Source: Albidovulum sp.
Lineage (GTDB): Bacteria > Pseudomonadota > Alphaproteobacteria > Rhodobacterales > Rhodobacteraceae
Length of the DNA stretch: 27,780 nucleotides
Direction: 5' to 3'
Assembly (NCBI GenBank): GCA_030837825.1
Contig: JAUQYB010000134.1
Span: forward strand, 1-27,780
Below the pieces are notes generated by a model, which saw nothing but the letters and a program-made list of their open reading frames with translations, had not been told where the DNA came from and ran no database searches. Both the position numbers and the translations under genes were made by a program. This document shows, piece after piece, positions 1 to 8,768 of the stretch; the first letter of the stretch is position 1; every line of letters starts with the position of its first letter.

Positions 1-1
1 G

Positions 2-328
2 CGGGCGCTCGGCGAGGCGCTTGCCCGGGTGATGGCCGGCGCGGCCGAGGCCGACCCCGCCCGGGTGGCGCAGGAACTGGCGCTTCTCGCCGTCAAGGCC
101 GACGTGACCGAGGAAATCGACCGGCTGTCGGCCCATGTCGCGGCGGCGCGCGGGCTTCTGGCCGAGGCGGGCGCGGTAGGGCGCAAGTTCGACTTCCTGA
201 TGCAGGAATTCATGCGCGAGGCGAACACGCTCTGCGCGAAGTCGGGCAATGCCGCGCTGACCCGGATCGGGCTTGACCTCAAGACCGTGATAGACCAGAT
301 GCGCGAGCAGGTTCAGAACGTGGAATGA
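2..328 (+). CDS. yicC: YicC family endoribonuclease, C-terminal part (5' end outside window)
   Basis: The reading frame is open from the window edge and gives about 108 residues ending at TGA 326-328. The visible part, with the stretches [38 protein letters not shown] and [18 protein letters not shown], is the conserved C-terminal DUF1732 half of YicC-like proteins. That family is linked to RNA turnover and stress adaptation. The acidic/helical stretch with EEIDRL, the FL-QE-REANT motif and the QMREQVQN-E ending are family hallmarks. The N-terminal YicC domain is not in the window. The stop overlaps the gmk start (ATGA, 325-328), so translation of the two is probably coupled. The yicC-gmk pairing is common in alphaproteobacteria. 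Identity is confident; function in this organism is inferred from the family. Confidence 0.9.
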   Translation, partial: RALGEALARVMAGAAEADPARVAQELALLAVKADVTEEIDRLSAHVAAARGLLAEAGAVGRKFDFLMQEFMREANTLCAKSGNAALTRIGLDLKTVIDQMREQVQNVE

Positions 329-962
329 CCATGAAACGCAAGGGCTTGCTCATCATTCTTTCTTCGCCGTCGGGGGCCGGGAAATCGACCCTGGCCAAGC
401 GCCTCATGGCCTGGGATCAGAGCTTGCGCTTTTCCGTCTCGGCCACCACGCGCACGCCCCGTCCGGGCGAGGTGGACGGCAGGGACTACTGGTTTCACAG
501 CCGCGCGGAATTCCTGTCGATGGTGGCGGCGGGCGACATGCTGGAACATGCCGAGGTTTTCGGCAACCTCTACGGCTCGCCCAGGGCGCCGGTCGAGCAG
601 GCGATGGCCGAGGGGCGCGACACGCTCTTCGACATCGACTGGCAGGGCGGACAGCAGATCCGCAACTCGGTCCTTGGCAAGGATGTCGTGTCGATCTTCG
701 TCCTGCCGCCCTCGATCGCCGAGCTTGAACGCCGGCTGCGGTCGCGCGCGCAGGACAGCGACGCGGTGATTGCCGGCCGCATGGCGAAATCGGAATCCGA
801 GATCAGCCATTGGGCGGAATACGACTATGTCCTGGTGAACGAGGACGTCGACCGCGCCGAGGCCGAGCTCAGGACGATTCTCCTGGCCGAGCGGATGCGG
901 CGCGACCGCCAGCCGTGGCTCAGCGATTTCATCCGCGGCCTGAACCGGGAGTTTGATGCAAG

Positions 963-966
<4 letters not shown>
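325..966 (+). CDS. gmk: Guanylate kinase
   Basis: This 213-residue protein matches the usual guanylate kinase length. It phosphorylates GMP (or dGMP) to GDP with ATP in the cytoplasm, an essential step of purine nucleotide synthesis. The P-loop [10 protein letters not shown] lies at residues 13-22. The GMP-binding segment follows: [17 protein letters not shown] at about 41-57, then [13 protein letters not shown] at about 74-86. The [10 protein letters not shown] segment and the [23 protein letters not shown] lid/C-terminal motif are also canonical. The ATG at 325 overlaps the yicC stop; an in-frame ATG at 331 is an alternative start. The 3' end overlaps the next gene by ATGA (963-966), so the three genes form a tightly packed operon. 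Confidence 0.97.
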
Positions 967-1487
<521 letters not shown>

Positions 1488-1499
1488 CCGCGGCCGGGG

Positions 1500-1919
1500 T
1501 CAGCCGCCGTCGCTGCCGCTGCCCCCGTCGCGGCCGGTCACGACGAGGTCGAAGGCGATCCCCGGCGCGTGGCTCAGGACTTCGGCGCGCACCGCCTCGG
1601 GCCGCGGCAGGGGCGCGGTGAGGGCGTAGAGCCGGCCAGCGAAAGCCACCCCGGCGAGTCGGTCGGCAAGATCGAGAATGTCGAAGTCCGGCCCGAACAA
1701 CGGAGCGAAAACGACGTCGGGTGCCGCCAGCGCGAGGAAGTCGGGAGTGAGTTTCGCGAACCGGACGAAGACGCAGGCGCGCAGCGGCCCGGTCAGCAGC
1801 GCGTCGATGTCCCCGGCGACGAGATCGACGGCGAGCACGCTTGCCCCCTCGGTGCCCGGCCCGGCGGAAGCCGTGCCTGACGCCGCGTCATGTCGCGCTG
1901 GCTTGTCGACCTCCGGCAT
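1500..1919 (-). CDS. Hypothetical protein, alpha/beta pattern, divergent from phoR
   Basis: This 139-residue protein is not one I recognise as a named family. The first 30 residues are polar and low-complexity. After that the sequence alternates predicted strands and helices: VLAVDLVAGDIDALL, PDVVFAPLFGPDFDILDLADRL, GRLYALTAPLPRPEAVRAEVL and IAFDLVVTG. The spacing recalls a degenerate receiver-like fold without an obvious phospho-acceptor Asp; this is inference only. I chose the ATG at 1919 because a G-rich stretch lies about seven bases upstream. A GTG at 1934 would add five residues. It converges with the gamma-CA gene (12-base gap) and is divergent from phoR, so the two could share a control region (1920-2095). 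Confidence 0.6.
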   Translation of the reverse strand: MPEVDKPARHDAASGTASAGPGTEGASVLAVDLVAGDIDALLTGPLRACVFVRFAKLTPDFLALAAPDVVFAPLFGPDFDILDLADRLAGVAFAGRLYALTAPLPRPEAVRAEVLSHAPGIAFDLVVTGRDGGSGSDGG

Positions 1920-2095
1920 AGCGCATCCCCCCACCGTCCACGCCGATCGCTCCGCCGGGATCGTCCATTTCGGGAGTGGCCGGAGGTGGAATCGCGCTTA
2001 ACGTGTATCAATGACAATCGCCCCCGCCAAGAGCGCTGCGGCTTGATCCGCACCCGGTTTCGCCCGAGACAGGAAGAGGGCGAAAAGGGGTGGTC

Positions 2096-3160
2096 ATGCA
2101 GACGGCGGAGATTGGACGATTGCTTCAGGCGGTGCCGATGGCGCTTGTGCTGGTGGACGCCGACCAGCGTGTCCTCGCAGCCAATCCGGCTGCCGTGGCG
2201 CTGTTCGGCCAGCCGCTCGAAGGCCGGTCCTGCGCCACCTTCCTGCGACATCCCGAATTCCTCAACGGGCTGGAATCCTGCCTGTCCGGCCGGCAGCAGT
2301 CCAGCGCGCGAATCGTCCTGGCCGGCATGGCGGGCCAGACCCATCTGGCGGTCACCTTCACCCCGGTCGCCACGCCCGCGGACGAGGGTGTGCTGATGGC
2401 CTTCGACGATCTCACCCAGCTTGAACATGCGGTGGCGATGCGGCGCGACTTCGTCGCCAACGTCAGCCACGAGCTTCGCACGCCGCTCACCGCGCTGGTC
2501 GGCTTCATCGAGACACTGCGCGGCCCCGCGCGCGACGACCCGGCGGCGCGCGAGCGCTTCCTCGTCATCATGGAGCGTGAGGCGGGGCGGATGATGCGGC
2601 TTGTCAACGACCTGCTGTCGCTGAGCCGGGTCGAGGCCGAGGAGCGCCGGCGCCCCGACGCCAGGGTCGATGTCATTGCAGTGCTGCGCACGATGCTGGC
2701 GAGCCACCGCGATCCGGCCCGGCAGGCCGGCGTCGACCTGGTCCTTGACGCCGAGGAGGACAGCATCGCGGTGCGCGCCGATGCCGACCAGTTGGCGCAG
2801 GTCTTCCACAACCTCGTGGAGAACGCGATCAAATACGGCGCCGCCGGGCATCTGGTGACCGTCCGGGTGCGGCGGATCGCGCGCGAGCCGGTGCTGAGGG
2901 GGCCGGCCGTGCAGATCGAGGTGATCGACCGGGGCGAGGGAATCGATCCGCTGCACCTGCCGCGCCTGACCGAACGGTTCTACCGGGTGGACAGCGACCG
3001 GTCGCGGGCGAAGGGCGGCACCGGGCTCGGCCTCGCCATCGTCAAGCACATCGTCAACCGCCATCGCGGCCGCTTCCGAATCGAGAGCGAGCCCGGCAGG
3101 GGCAGCCGGTTCATCGTCATCCTCCCGTCGGCGGACCCGGAGGGCGCCCGCGCGGGGTGA
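2096..3160 (+). CDS. phoR: Phosphate regulon sensor histidine kinase PhoR, soluble form
   Basis: This 354-residue kinase would control PhoB phosphorylation in response to phosphate through the PstSCAB-PhoU complex. A PAS-like region covers about residues 5-105 (LLQAVPMALVLVDADQRVLAANPAAVALFG). The HisKA H-box, FVANVSHELRTPLTALVGFIETL, puts the phospho-acceptor histidine near residue 125. HATPase motifs follow: the N-box HNLVENAIKY, the G1 box VIDRGEGID, FYRVDSDRSR, and the G2 box GGTGLGLAIVKHIV. No membrane-spanning stretch is visible, unlike the textbook E. coli protein. I take the ATG at 2096, five bases after AAGGGG; a GTG at 2090 is the alternative. It is upstream of the pst genes on the same strand. 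Confidence 0.93.
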   Translation: MQTAEIGRLLQAVPMALVLVDADQRVLAANPAAVALFGQPLEGRSCATFLRHPEFLNGLESCLSGRQQSSARIVLAGMAGQTHLAVTFTPVATPADEGVLMAFDDLTQLEHAVAMRRDFVANVSHELRTPLTALVGFIETLRGPARDDPAARERFLVIMEREAGRMMRLVNDLLSLSRVEAEERRRPDARVDVIAVLRTMLASHRDPARQAGVDLVLDAEEDSIAVRADADQLAQVFHNLVENAIKYGAAGHLVTVRVRRIAREPVLRGPAVQIEVIDRGEGIDPLHLPRLTERFYRVDSDRSRAKGGTGLGLAIVKHIVNRHRGRFRIESEPGRGSRFIVILPSADPEGARAG

Positions 3161-3192
3161 CAAGCGGCTGCGATGCGGCGGGCCGCCGCCGC

Positions 3193-3225
3193 CCGTCATC
3201 AAAGAGTTACATCCATGTCACAAAA
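3193..3225 (+). promoter_or_regulatory. Pho box (three 11-bp half-sites) upstream of pstS
   Basis: Three consecutive 11-base units can be aligned: CCGTCATCAAA, GAGTTACATCC and ATGTCACAAAA. The GT-A core recurs exactly every 11 bases (positions 3195, 3206 and 3217). This matches the period and sequence of PhoB half-sites (CTGTCAT plus a 4-base spacer). The array ends about 75 bases before the pstS start and replaces the -35 element, as is usual at PhoB-dependent promoters. A weak CCTAAG at 3241 could serve as a -10. It lies in the phoR-pstS gap, so it would fire pstS-pstC-pstA-pstB-phoU-phoB separately from phoR. Confidence 0.75.
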
Positions 3226-3300
3226 CCATAGCCGCCGCGCCCTAAGCCGGGGCAGGGCGATCCGGTGCGGATGGCCCGACCCGATGTGCAGGAGAACGCT

Positions 3301-4332
3301 ATGACCATCGCGAGATTCACCGTCCCGGCAATGGCTGTCGCTGCGGCGGCCACCGCCGCCCAGGCGCGCGACCAGATCCAGATCGCCGGCTCCTCGACCG
3401 TGCTGCCCTATGCCACCATCGTCGCCGAGGCCTTCGGCGAGAACTTCGACTTCCCGACCCCGGTGGTGGAGGGCGGCGGCTCGGGCGCGGGCCGCAAGAA
3501 GCTCTGCGAAGGCGTGGGCGAGGCCACCAGCGACAGGGCCAACTCGTCGAGCCGGATCAAGCAGTCCGACATCGACCTCTGCGCGGCGAACGGCGTGACC
3601 GGGATCATGGAGGTCCGCATTGGCTACGACGGAATCGTCTTCGCCTCCGACGTGAACGGGCCGGAGTTCGCCTTCACGCCCGCCGACTGGTACAACGCGC
3701 TGGCCGCCGAGGTCGTGAAGGACGGCGCGCTCGCGCCGAACACCGCGAAGACCTGGGCCGAGGTGAACCCGGCGCTGCCGGCGCAGGAGATCCTCGCCTT
3801 CATTCCCGGCACCAAGCACGGCACCCGCGAGGTCTTCGACGTGAAGGTGCTGGAGGCTGGCTGCAAGGCGTCGGGTGCCGAATCGGCGCTGATCGCCGCG
3901 AAGGGAGAAGAGGAGGGCAGGGCGGCGTGCCTCGCTCTCAGGACCGACGGCGCATCGGTCGACATCGACGGCGACTATACCGAGACTCTCGCCCGTCTCG
4001 ACGCCAACGAGGGCGCGATCGGCGTCTTCGGACTGTCCTTCTACCAGAACAACACCGACAAGCTGCGGGTGGCCACGATGGACGGCGTGACGCCCTCGGT
4101 CGAGGCAATCGCGTCGGGCGACTATCCGGTCTCGCGCCCGCTCTACTTCTATGTGAAGACGGCGCATCTCGGCGTGATCCCCGGCCTGAAGGACTACATC
4201 GAGTTCTTCGTCTCCGACGACATGGCGGGCCCGGAGGGGCCGCTGGCGGACTACGGCCTCGTGTCCGACCCCGATCTTGCCGCCACGCAGGAGGCGGTCG
4301 CCGCCGAGACACCGATGGGGCCGCTCGAATGA
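3301..4332 (+). CDS. pstS: Periplasmic phosphate-binding protein PstS
   Basis: This 343-residue protein captures orthophosphate in the periplasm and delivers it to PstC/PstA. The start at 3301 is set by AGGAG six bases upstream; an upstream in-frame ATG at 3265 would spoil the signal peptide. Residues 1-22 form a signal sequence that ends AAQA, with predicted cleavage before RDQIQ. The phosphate-binding loops AGSSTVLPYA (just after the signal) and GGGSGAGRKKLCEG are present. So are the family segments RIKQSDIDLC, FIPGTKHGTREVFD and GVFGLSFYQNN. It contains several cysteines (for example KKLCEG, DLCAANG, EAGCKA and AACLAL) that could form periplasmic disulfides. A short hairpin separates it from pstC. 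Confidence 0.96.
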   Translation: MTIARFTVPAMAVAAAATAAQARDQIQIAGSSTVLPYATIVAEAFGENFDFPTPVVEGGGSGAGRKKLCEGVGEATSDRANSSSRIKQSDIDLCAANGVTGIMEVRIGYDGIVFASDVNGPEFAFTPADWYNALAAEVVKDGALAPNTAKTWAEVNPALPAQEILAFIPGTKHGTREVFDVKVLEAGCKASGAESALIAAKGEEEGRAACLALRTDGASVDIDGDYTETLARLDANEGAIGVFGLSFYQNNTDKLRVATMDGVTPSVEAIASGDYPVSRPLYFYVKTAHLGVIPGLKDYIEFFVSDDMAGPEGPLADYGLVSDPDLAATQEAVAAETPMGPLE

Positions 4333-4347
4333 ACGACAAGGCCCGGA

Positions 4348-4365
4348 GGCGCCCGGAAGGGCGCC
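4348..4365 (+). promoter_or_regulatory. Intercistronic hairpin between pstS and pstC
   Basis: A perfect 7-bp stem GGCGCCC / GGGCGCC closes a GGAA loop 15 bases after the pstS stop. No T-run follows, so it is not a canonical terminator. Such structures after a binding-protein gene often protect the upstream mRNA or damp expression of the downstream permease. That role is inferred here from position only. Confidence 0.6.
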
Positions 4366-4408
4366 CCCGTCACCGGCGTCCGGGCGCCCGATCCGGTCAG
4401 GATGGGAA

Positions 4409-5869
4409 ATGACGAACGGCAACCTGATCCTTCTCGTGCTGGCACTCGCCGCGCTTGCCTTCGTGCTTGCGCGCAGGCGCGCGGTGGCGAGCGTGGCGGG
4501 CGACACGAGGAAGCTGCATTCCCTTCCCGGCCATCACGGGCAGGCGGCCTTCCTTCTCGCCGCGGTGCCGGCCTTCGCGACGATGGCGCTGTGGCTTCTG
4601 CTCCAGCCCGTCCTCATCGACGCGCGCGTCCGCGGGATGATCGAGACCGCCGACGTTCCCGCGGGCTCTACGGCCGATCTGGTCATGGCCGACGTGCGCC
4701 GGATCGGCGAGGGCCTCGATCGCCTTGTCGCGACGGGGGCCAGCCATGAGGATGCGCTCGCCGCCCTGCGGGCGGACATCGGCGGTCTGCGCGCCCGGCT
4801 GGCCGGGGTGGGGGTCGCGCTCGGCGGCGATGCCGGGCCGCAGGTGTTCGACGCCGCGCTCGCCCGCCGCGACATGGCGCGCACCGGCCAACGGGCGATG
4901 ACGGGGGCGGTTCTGGTGCTGGCCCTCGCCGGGCTGGCCTACGGCCTTTTCCGCGTTCGCCCCGAATTCCGTGCACGCAACGTCTCTGAGTCAATCATCC
5001 TCGGCCTCCTGATCGGGTCGTCGCTGATCGCAATCCTGACGACGGCGGGGATCGTGGCTTCGCTGCTGTTCGAGACGCTGCACTTCTTCCGGCTCTACCC
5101 GGCGTCGAAGTTCTTTCTCTCGACGGTGTGGAACCCGCAGTTCCGCGGCGGCTCGGACCTCGGCATCTGGCCGCTTCTCTGGGGGACGCTCTATGTCTCG
5201 CTCATCGCGCTTCTCGTGGCGGTGCCGGTCGGCCTGATGGCGGCGATCTACCTTTCCGAATACGCCTCGGCGCGGGCCCGGGCCTGGATCAAGCCCGCCA
5301 TCGAGCTTCTCGCGGGCATCCCGACGATCGTCTACGGGCTTTTCGCGCTGGTCACGGTCGGCCCGCTCCTGCGCGACTGGTTCGCCCAGCCGCTCGGGAT
5401 CGGAACCTCCTCGTCCTCGGTGATGACGGCCGGCCTCGTCATGGGCATCATGGTGATCCCGTTCGTCTCGTCGCTGAGCGACGACATCATGAACGCGGTG
5501 CCGCAGGCGCTCAGGGACGGCTCGCTCGGGCTCGGCGCCACGCAGTCTGAAACCGTGCGCAAGGTGGTGCTGCCCGCGGCGCTGCCGGGGATCGTCGGCG
5601 CGATCCTCCTTGCCGCCTCCCGCGCCATCGGCGAGACGATGATCGTGGTGATGGGGGCGGGGGCGGCGGCGAAGCTTTCCCTCAACCCGTTCGAGGCGAT
5701 GACCACGGTGACGGTGAAGATCGTCAGCCAGCTGACCGGCGACACCGAATTCGCCAGCCCCGAGACGCTGGTCGCCTTCGCGCTCGGCCTCACGCTCTTC
5801 ACGGTGACGCTCGCGCTCAATGTCCTCGCGCTCTGGATCGTGCGCCGCTATCGGGAGCAATACGAATGA
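4409..5869 (+). CDS. pstC: Phosphate ABC transporter permease PstC, N-terminally extended
   Basis: This 486-residue inner-membrane permease pairs with PstA. It is much longer than the roughly 320 residues of E. coli PstC. Extra membrane segments lie at about residues 5-21, 45-68 and 164-182, with a helical hydrophilic domain at 72-160. The standard BPD-transporter core begins near residue 193 (SESIILGLLIGSSLIAIL). It carries the EAA cytoplasmic loop ALRDGSLGLGATQSETVRKVVLPAALPGI, which contacts PstB. The ATG at 4409 follows AGGATGGGAA. A longer frame back to 4277 would overlap pstS and reads as low-complexity Arg/Pro, so I rejected it. The stop overlaps the pstA start (ATGA). Confidence 0.93.
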   Translation: MTNGNLILLVLALAALAFVLARRRAVASVAGDTRKLHSLPGHHGQAAFLLAAVPAFATMALWLLLQPVLIDARVRGMIETADVPAGSTADLVMADVRRIGEGLDRLVATGASHEDALAALRADIGGLRARLAGVGVALGGDAGPQVFDAALARRDMARTGQRAMTGAVLVLALAGLAYGLFRVRPEFRARNVSESIILGLLIGSSLIAILTTAGIVASLLFETLHFFRLYPASKFFLSTVWNPQFRGGSDLGIWPLLWGTLYVSLIALLVAVPVGLMAAIYLSEYASARARAWIKPAIELLAGIPTIVYGLFALVTVGPLLRDWFAQPLGIGTSSSSVMTAGLVMGIMVIPFVSSLSDDIMNAVPQALRDGSLGLGATQSETVRKVVLPAALPGIVGAILLAASRAIGETMIVVMGAGAAAKLSLNPFEAMTTVTVKIVSQLTGDTEFASPETLVAFALGLTLFTVTLALNVLALWIVRRYREQYE

Positions 5870-7212
5870 CCGACATCCCGGCCGGCCCCGCCCGGCGCCC
5901 CGGCGCCTCGCTCTTCGCACCCGATGCGGGCGTGAAGCGGCGCAACGCGGCCGAGGCGCGATTCCGCCTCTACGGCCTCGCGGCGGTGGGGATCGCGCTT
6001 CTCGCGCTCGCCTGGCTCCTTGTCTCGATCGTCTCGGCGGGGGCGCCGGCCTTCCGGCAGACCTTCGTCACGCTGCCGGTGACGCTCGACGCCGCCGTGC
6101 TCGACAAGAAGGGCAGCCGCGATCCGGCCGACCTCGCCAAGGTCACGACCGTGGGCTACGGCCGGCTTCTCGACGCCAGCATGGCCGCCGCCGTGGCGAA
6201 GGCCGGGATCGACGCCGACGGGCTCGACCCGAAGGAGATCGGCGGCCTCCTCTCCGAGGAATCGGCCGCGACGCTGAGGAACATGGTGCTGGCGGACCCG
6301 GGCCTGATCGGCCGCACGGTGGAGTTCACCGCGCTCGCCTCCGGCCGGATCGACGGCTACTACAAGGGCCGCGTGACGATGGAAAGTGCCGCGCTCGATT
6401 CCAGGGTGAAGCCGGCCCAGCTCGCGCTTGCCGACGCGCTGAAGGCAAGGGGGATGCTTCGCCAGTCCTTCAACCCCGGGTTCCTGACCATGCCCGACGC
6501 CTCGGACAAGCGGCCCGAGGCGGCTGGCCTCGGCGTCGCCGTCCTCGGCTCGCTCTACATGATGATCGTCGTGCTGGCGCTGTCGCTGCCGGTCGGTGTC
6601 GCGGCCTCGGTCTATCTTGAGGAGTTCGCGCCGCGAAACCGGCTTACCGACATTGTCGAGGTCAACATCGCCAATCTGGCCGCCGTGCCCTCGATCGTCT
6701 ACGGCATCCTCGGGCTTGCCGTCTTCATCAATTTCGCCGGCCTGCCGCAGTCGGCACCCGTGGTCGGCGGGCTGGTGCTGACGCTGATGACGCTGCCCCG
6801 GATCATCATCCCCACGCGCGCAGCGCTCAAGGCGGTGCCGCCGTCGATCCGCGACGCGGCCCTCGGCGTCGGCGCCTCGAAACTGCAGACCGTCTTTCAC
6901 CATGTCGTGCCGCTCGCCCTGCCGGGCATCCTCACCGGCACGATCATCGGGCTCGCCCAGGCGCTAGGCGAGACGGCACCGCTTCTGCTCATCGGCATGG
7001 TGGCCTTCGTGCGCGACATGCCCGGCGGCCTGCCCGGCGGGCTTTTCGACCCGGCGGCCGCGCTGCCGGTCCAGGTCTACAACTGGACCCAGCGCGGCGA
7101 TCCGGGCTTTGTCGAACGCGCCTCGGGGGCGATCATCGTGCTTCTGGTCTTCCTTCTGGTCATGAACGCGCTGGCGATCTTCCTGCGCCGCAGGTTCGAA
7201 CGGCGCTGGTAG
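5866..7212 (+). CDS. pstA: Phosphate ABC transporter permease PstA with periplasmic DUF3333-like insert
   Basis: This 448-residue protein is the second membrane subunit of the phosphate importer. The first membrane segment is at about residues 36-60. A roughly 150-residue soluble region follows (about 61-210: [20 protein letters not shown], then [15 protein letters not shown] and GYYKGRVTM), which corresponds to the DUF3333 extension found in many alphaproteobacterial PstA proteins. The permease core then runs to the end. Its EAA loop is [19 protein letters not shown] and its terminal helix is [18 protein letters not shown]. It is translationally coupled to pstC by a 4-base overlap. The soluble insert pairs with the extra domain in PstC, suggesting an enlarged permease face for PstS. 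Confidence 0.94.
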   Translation: MTDIPAGPARRPGASLFAPDAGVKRRNAAEARFRLYGLAAVGIALLALAWLLVSIVSAGAPAFRQTFVTLPVTLDAAVLDKKGSRDPADLAKVTTVGYGRLLDASMAAAVAKAGIDADGLDPKEIGGLLSEESAATLRNMVLADPGLIGRTVEFTALASGRIDGYYKGRVTMESAALDSRVKPAQLALADALKARGMLRQSFNPGFLTMPDASDKRPEAAGLGVAVLGSLYMMIVVLALSLPVGVAASVYLEEFAPRNRLTDIVEVNIANLAAVPSIVYGILGLAVFINFAGLPQSAPVVGGLVLTLMTLPRIIIPTRAALKAVPPSIRDAALGVGASKLQTVFHHVVPLALPGILTGTIIGLAQALGETAPLLLIGMVAFVRDMPGGLPGGLFDPAAALPVQVYNWTQRGDPGFVERASGAIIVLLVFLLVMNALAIFLRRRFERRW

Positions 7213-7222
7213 GGGGCAAATC

Positions 7223-8038
7223 ATGACAGGGACAGGATTCATGGACGACATGCGACCGGCTGACACCGCCGCTGCGGCCACCGAGGCGAAGATCGCGGCG
7301 CGGAACGTGCAGGTGTTCTACGGCGAGACACATGCGATCAGGGATGTGAGCATCGCCATCGGCGACCGCATGGTGACGGCCTTCATCGGCCCCTCGGGCT
7401 GCGGCAAGTCCACCTTCCTGCGCTGCCTCAACCGGATGAACGACACCATCCCCGGTGCAAGGGTGGAGGGCGTGATCACGCTCGACGGCGAGGACATCTA
7501 CGACCGGCGGGTGGACCCGGTGCAACTGCGCGCCCGCGTCGGCATGGTGTTCCAGAAACCCAACCCCTTCCCGAAGTCGATCTACGACAATGTCGCCTAC
7601 GGGCCGAGGATTCACGGCCTCGCGCGCAACCGGGGCGAGCTGGACGCGATCGTCGAGGCGTCGCTCAGGAAGGCCGCGCTCTGGGCCGAGGTGAAGGACC
7701 GGCTGGCCGCCCCCGGCACCGGGCTTTCCGGCGGCCAGCAGCAGCGGCTGTGCATCGCCCGTGCCATCGCCACCTCGCCCGAGGTGCTGCTGATGGACGA
7801 GCCCTGTTCGGCGCTCGACCCGATCGCCACGGCGCAGGTCGAGGAGCTGATCGACGAGATCCGGACGCAGTTCTCGGTGGTGATCGTCACCCATTCGATG
7901 CAGCAGGCCGCCCGCGTCAGCCAGCGCACCGCCTTCTTCCATCTCGGCCATCTTGTCGAATACGGCGAGACGTCGCAGATTTTCACCAATCCGCGCGACC
8001 CGCGGACCGAAAGCTACATCACCGGCCGGATCGGCTGA
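7223..8038 (+). CDS. pstB: Phosphate ABC transporter ATPase PstB
   Basis: This 271-residue ATPase powers phosphate import from the cytoplasmic face. All ABC motifs are visible: Walker [10 protein letters not shown] (about 56-64), the Q-loop [20 protein letters not shown], signature LSGGQQQR (168-175), Walker [14 protein letters not shown] (188-200) and the switch histidine in VIVTHSMQQ. The [10 protein letters not shown] segment is diagnostic for PstB. AGGGGG at 7211-7216 provides the ribosome site for the 7223 ATG. It follows pstA by 10 bases and precedes phoU by 15. Confidence 0.97.
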   Translation: MTGTGFMDDMRPADTAAAATEAKIAARNVQVFYGETHAIRDVSIAIGDRMVTAFIGPSGCGKSTFLRCLNRMNDTIPGARVEGVITLDGEDIYDRRVDPVQLRARVGMVFQKPNPFPKSIYDNVAYGPRIHGLARNRGELDAIVEASLRKAALWAEVKDRLAAPGTGLSGGQQQRLCIARAIATSPEVLLMDEPCSALDPIATAQVEELIDEIRTQFSVVIVTHSMQQAARVSQRTAFFHLGHLVEYGETSQIFTNPRDPRTESYITGRIG

Positions 8039-8053
8039 ACGGGGGGACCGGAC

Positions 8054-8767
8054 ATGACCGAGCAACACATCCTGCGCGCCTTCGACCGCGATCTGGAGGC
8101 GATCCAGGAGATGGTCATGCGCATGGGCGGCATGGTGGAGTCGGCGATTCTCCAGGCGGCCGAGGCGCTTGAGGCGCGCGACGAGGATCTGGCGGGCAAG
8201 GTGCGGGCGGCCGACAAGGCGATCGACGCGCTCGAGGAGAAGATCAACGAGGAGGCGGCGCGGCTCATCGCGCTGCGCGCGCCGGCCGCGTCGGACCTGC
8301 GCACGGTGCTGACGGTGATGAAGATCGCGGCCAGCCTCGAGCGTGTCGGCGACTATGCCAAGAACATGGCCAAGCGCGCCAATGTTCTCGGTCAGATGAG
8401 CGCGATTCCCGGCGCCGGCGGGTCGCTTCGCCGGATGGCGAGGGCGGTGGTGCAGATGCTGTCGGACGCGCTCGACGCCTACAACAGCCGCGACGTCGCA
8501 CTGGCCGAGGACGTGCGCAACCGCGACCGCGACATCGACCAGATGTACAACGCGCTCTTCCGCGAGTTCCTCACCCACATGATGGAGGACCCGCGCAACA
8601 TCACCGCCTGCATGCACCTGCATTTCATCGCCAAGAACGTCGAACGCATGGGCGATCACGCCACCACCATCGCCGAGCAGGTGATCTATCTGGTGACCGG
8701 CGCGCTGCCGGAGGAAATGCGCCCCAAGGCCGACAGCGTCACCACCATCGGGATCGAGGGCAAGTGA
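8054..8767 (+). CDS. phoU: Phosphate signalling protein PhoU
   Basis: This 237-residue cytoplasmic protein is made of two repeated three-helix PhoU domains, at about residues 10-115 and 120-220. The metal-binding-type E/D-x-x-x-D motifs recur: AADKAIDALEEKINEEA in the first repeat, NRDRDIDQMYNALFREFL in the second. They are followed by MKIAASLERVGDYAKNMAKR and LHFIAKNVERMGDHATTIAEQV, the two canonical PhoU signatures. PhoU links transporter state to PhoR and keeps the regulon off when phosphate is plentiful. A GGGGGGA element 7-13 bases upstream supports the start. The phoB ATG begins one base after the stop. Confidence 0.96.
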   Translation: MTEQHILRAFDRDLEAIQEMVMRMGGMVESAILQAAEALEARDEDLAGKVRAADKAIDALEEKINEEAARLIALRAPAASDLRTVLTVMKIAASLERVGDYAKNMAKRANVLGQMSAIPGAGGSLRRMARAVVQMLSDALDAYNSRDVALAEDVRNRDRDIDQMYNALFREFLTHMMEDPRNITACMHLHFIAKNVERMGDHATTIAEQVIYLVTGALPEEMRPKADSVTTIGIEGK

Positions 8768-8768
8768 G

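Noticed and set aside
4277..4408. Upstream extension of pstC
   Set aside because: Arg/Pro-rich low-complexity residues overlapping pstS and no ribosome site; ATG 4409 is better.
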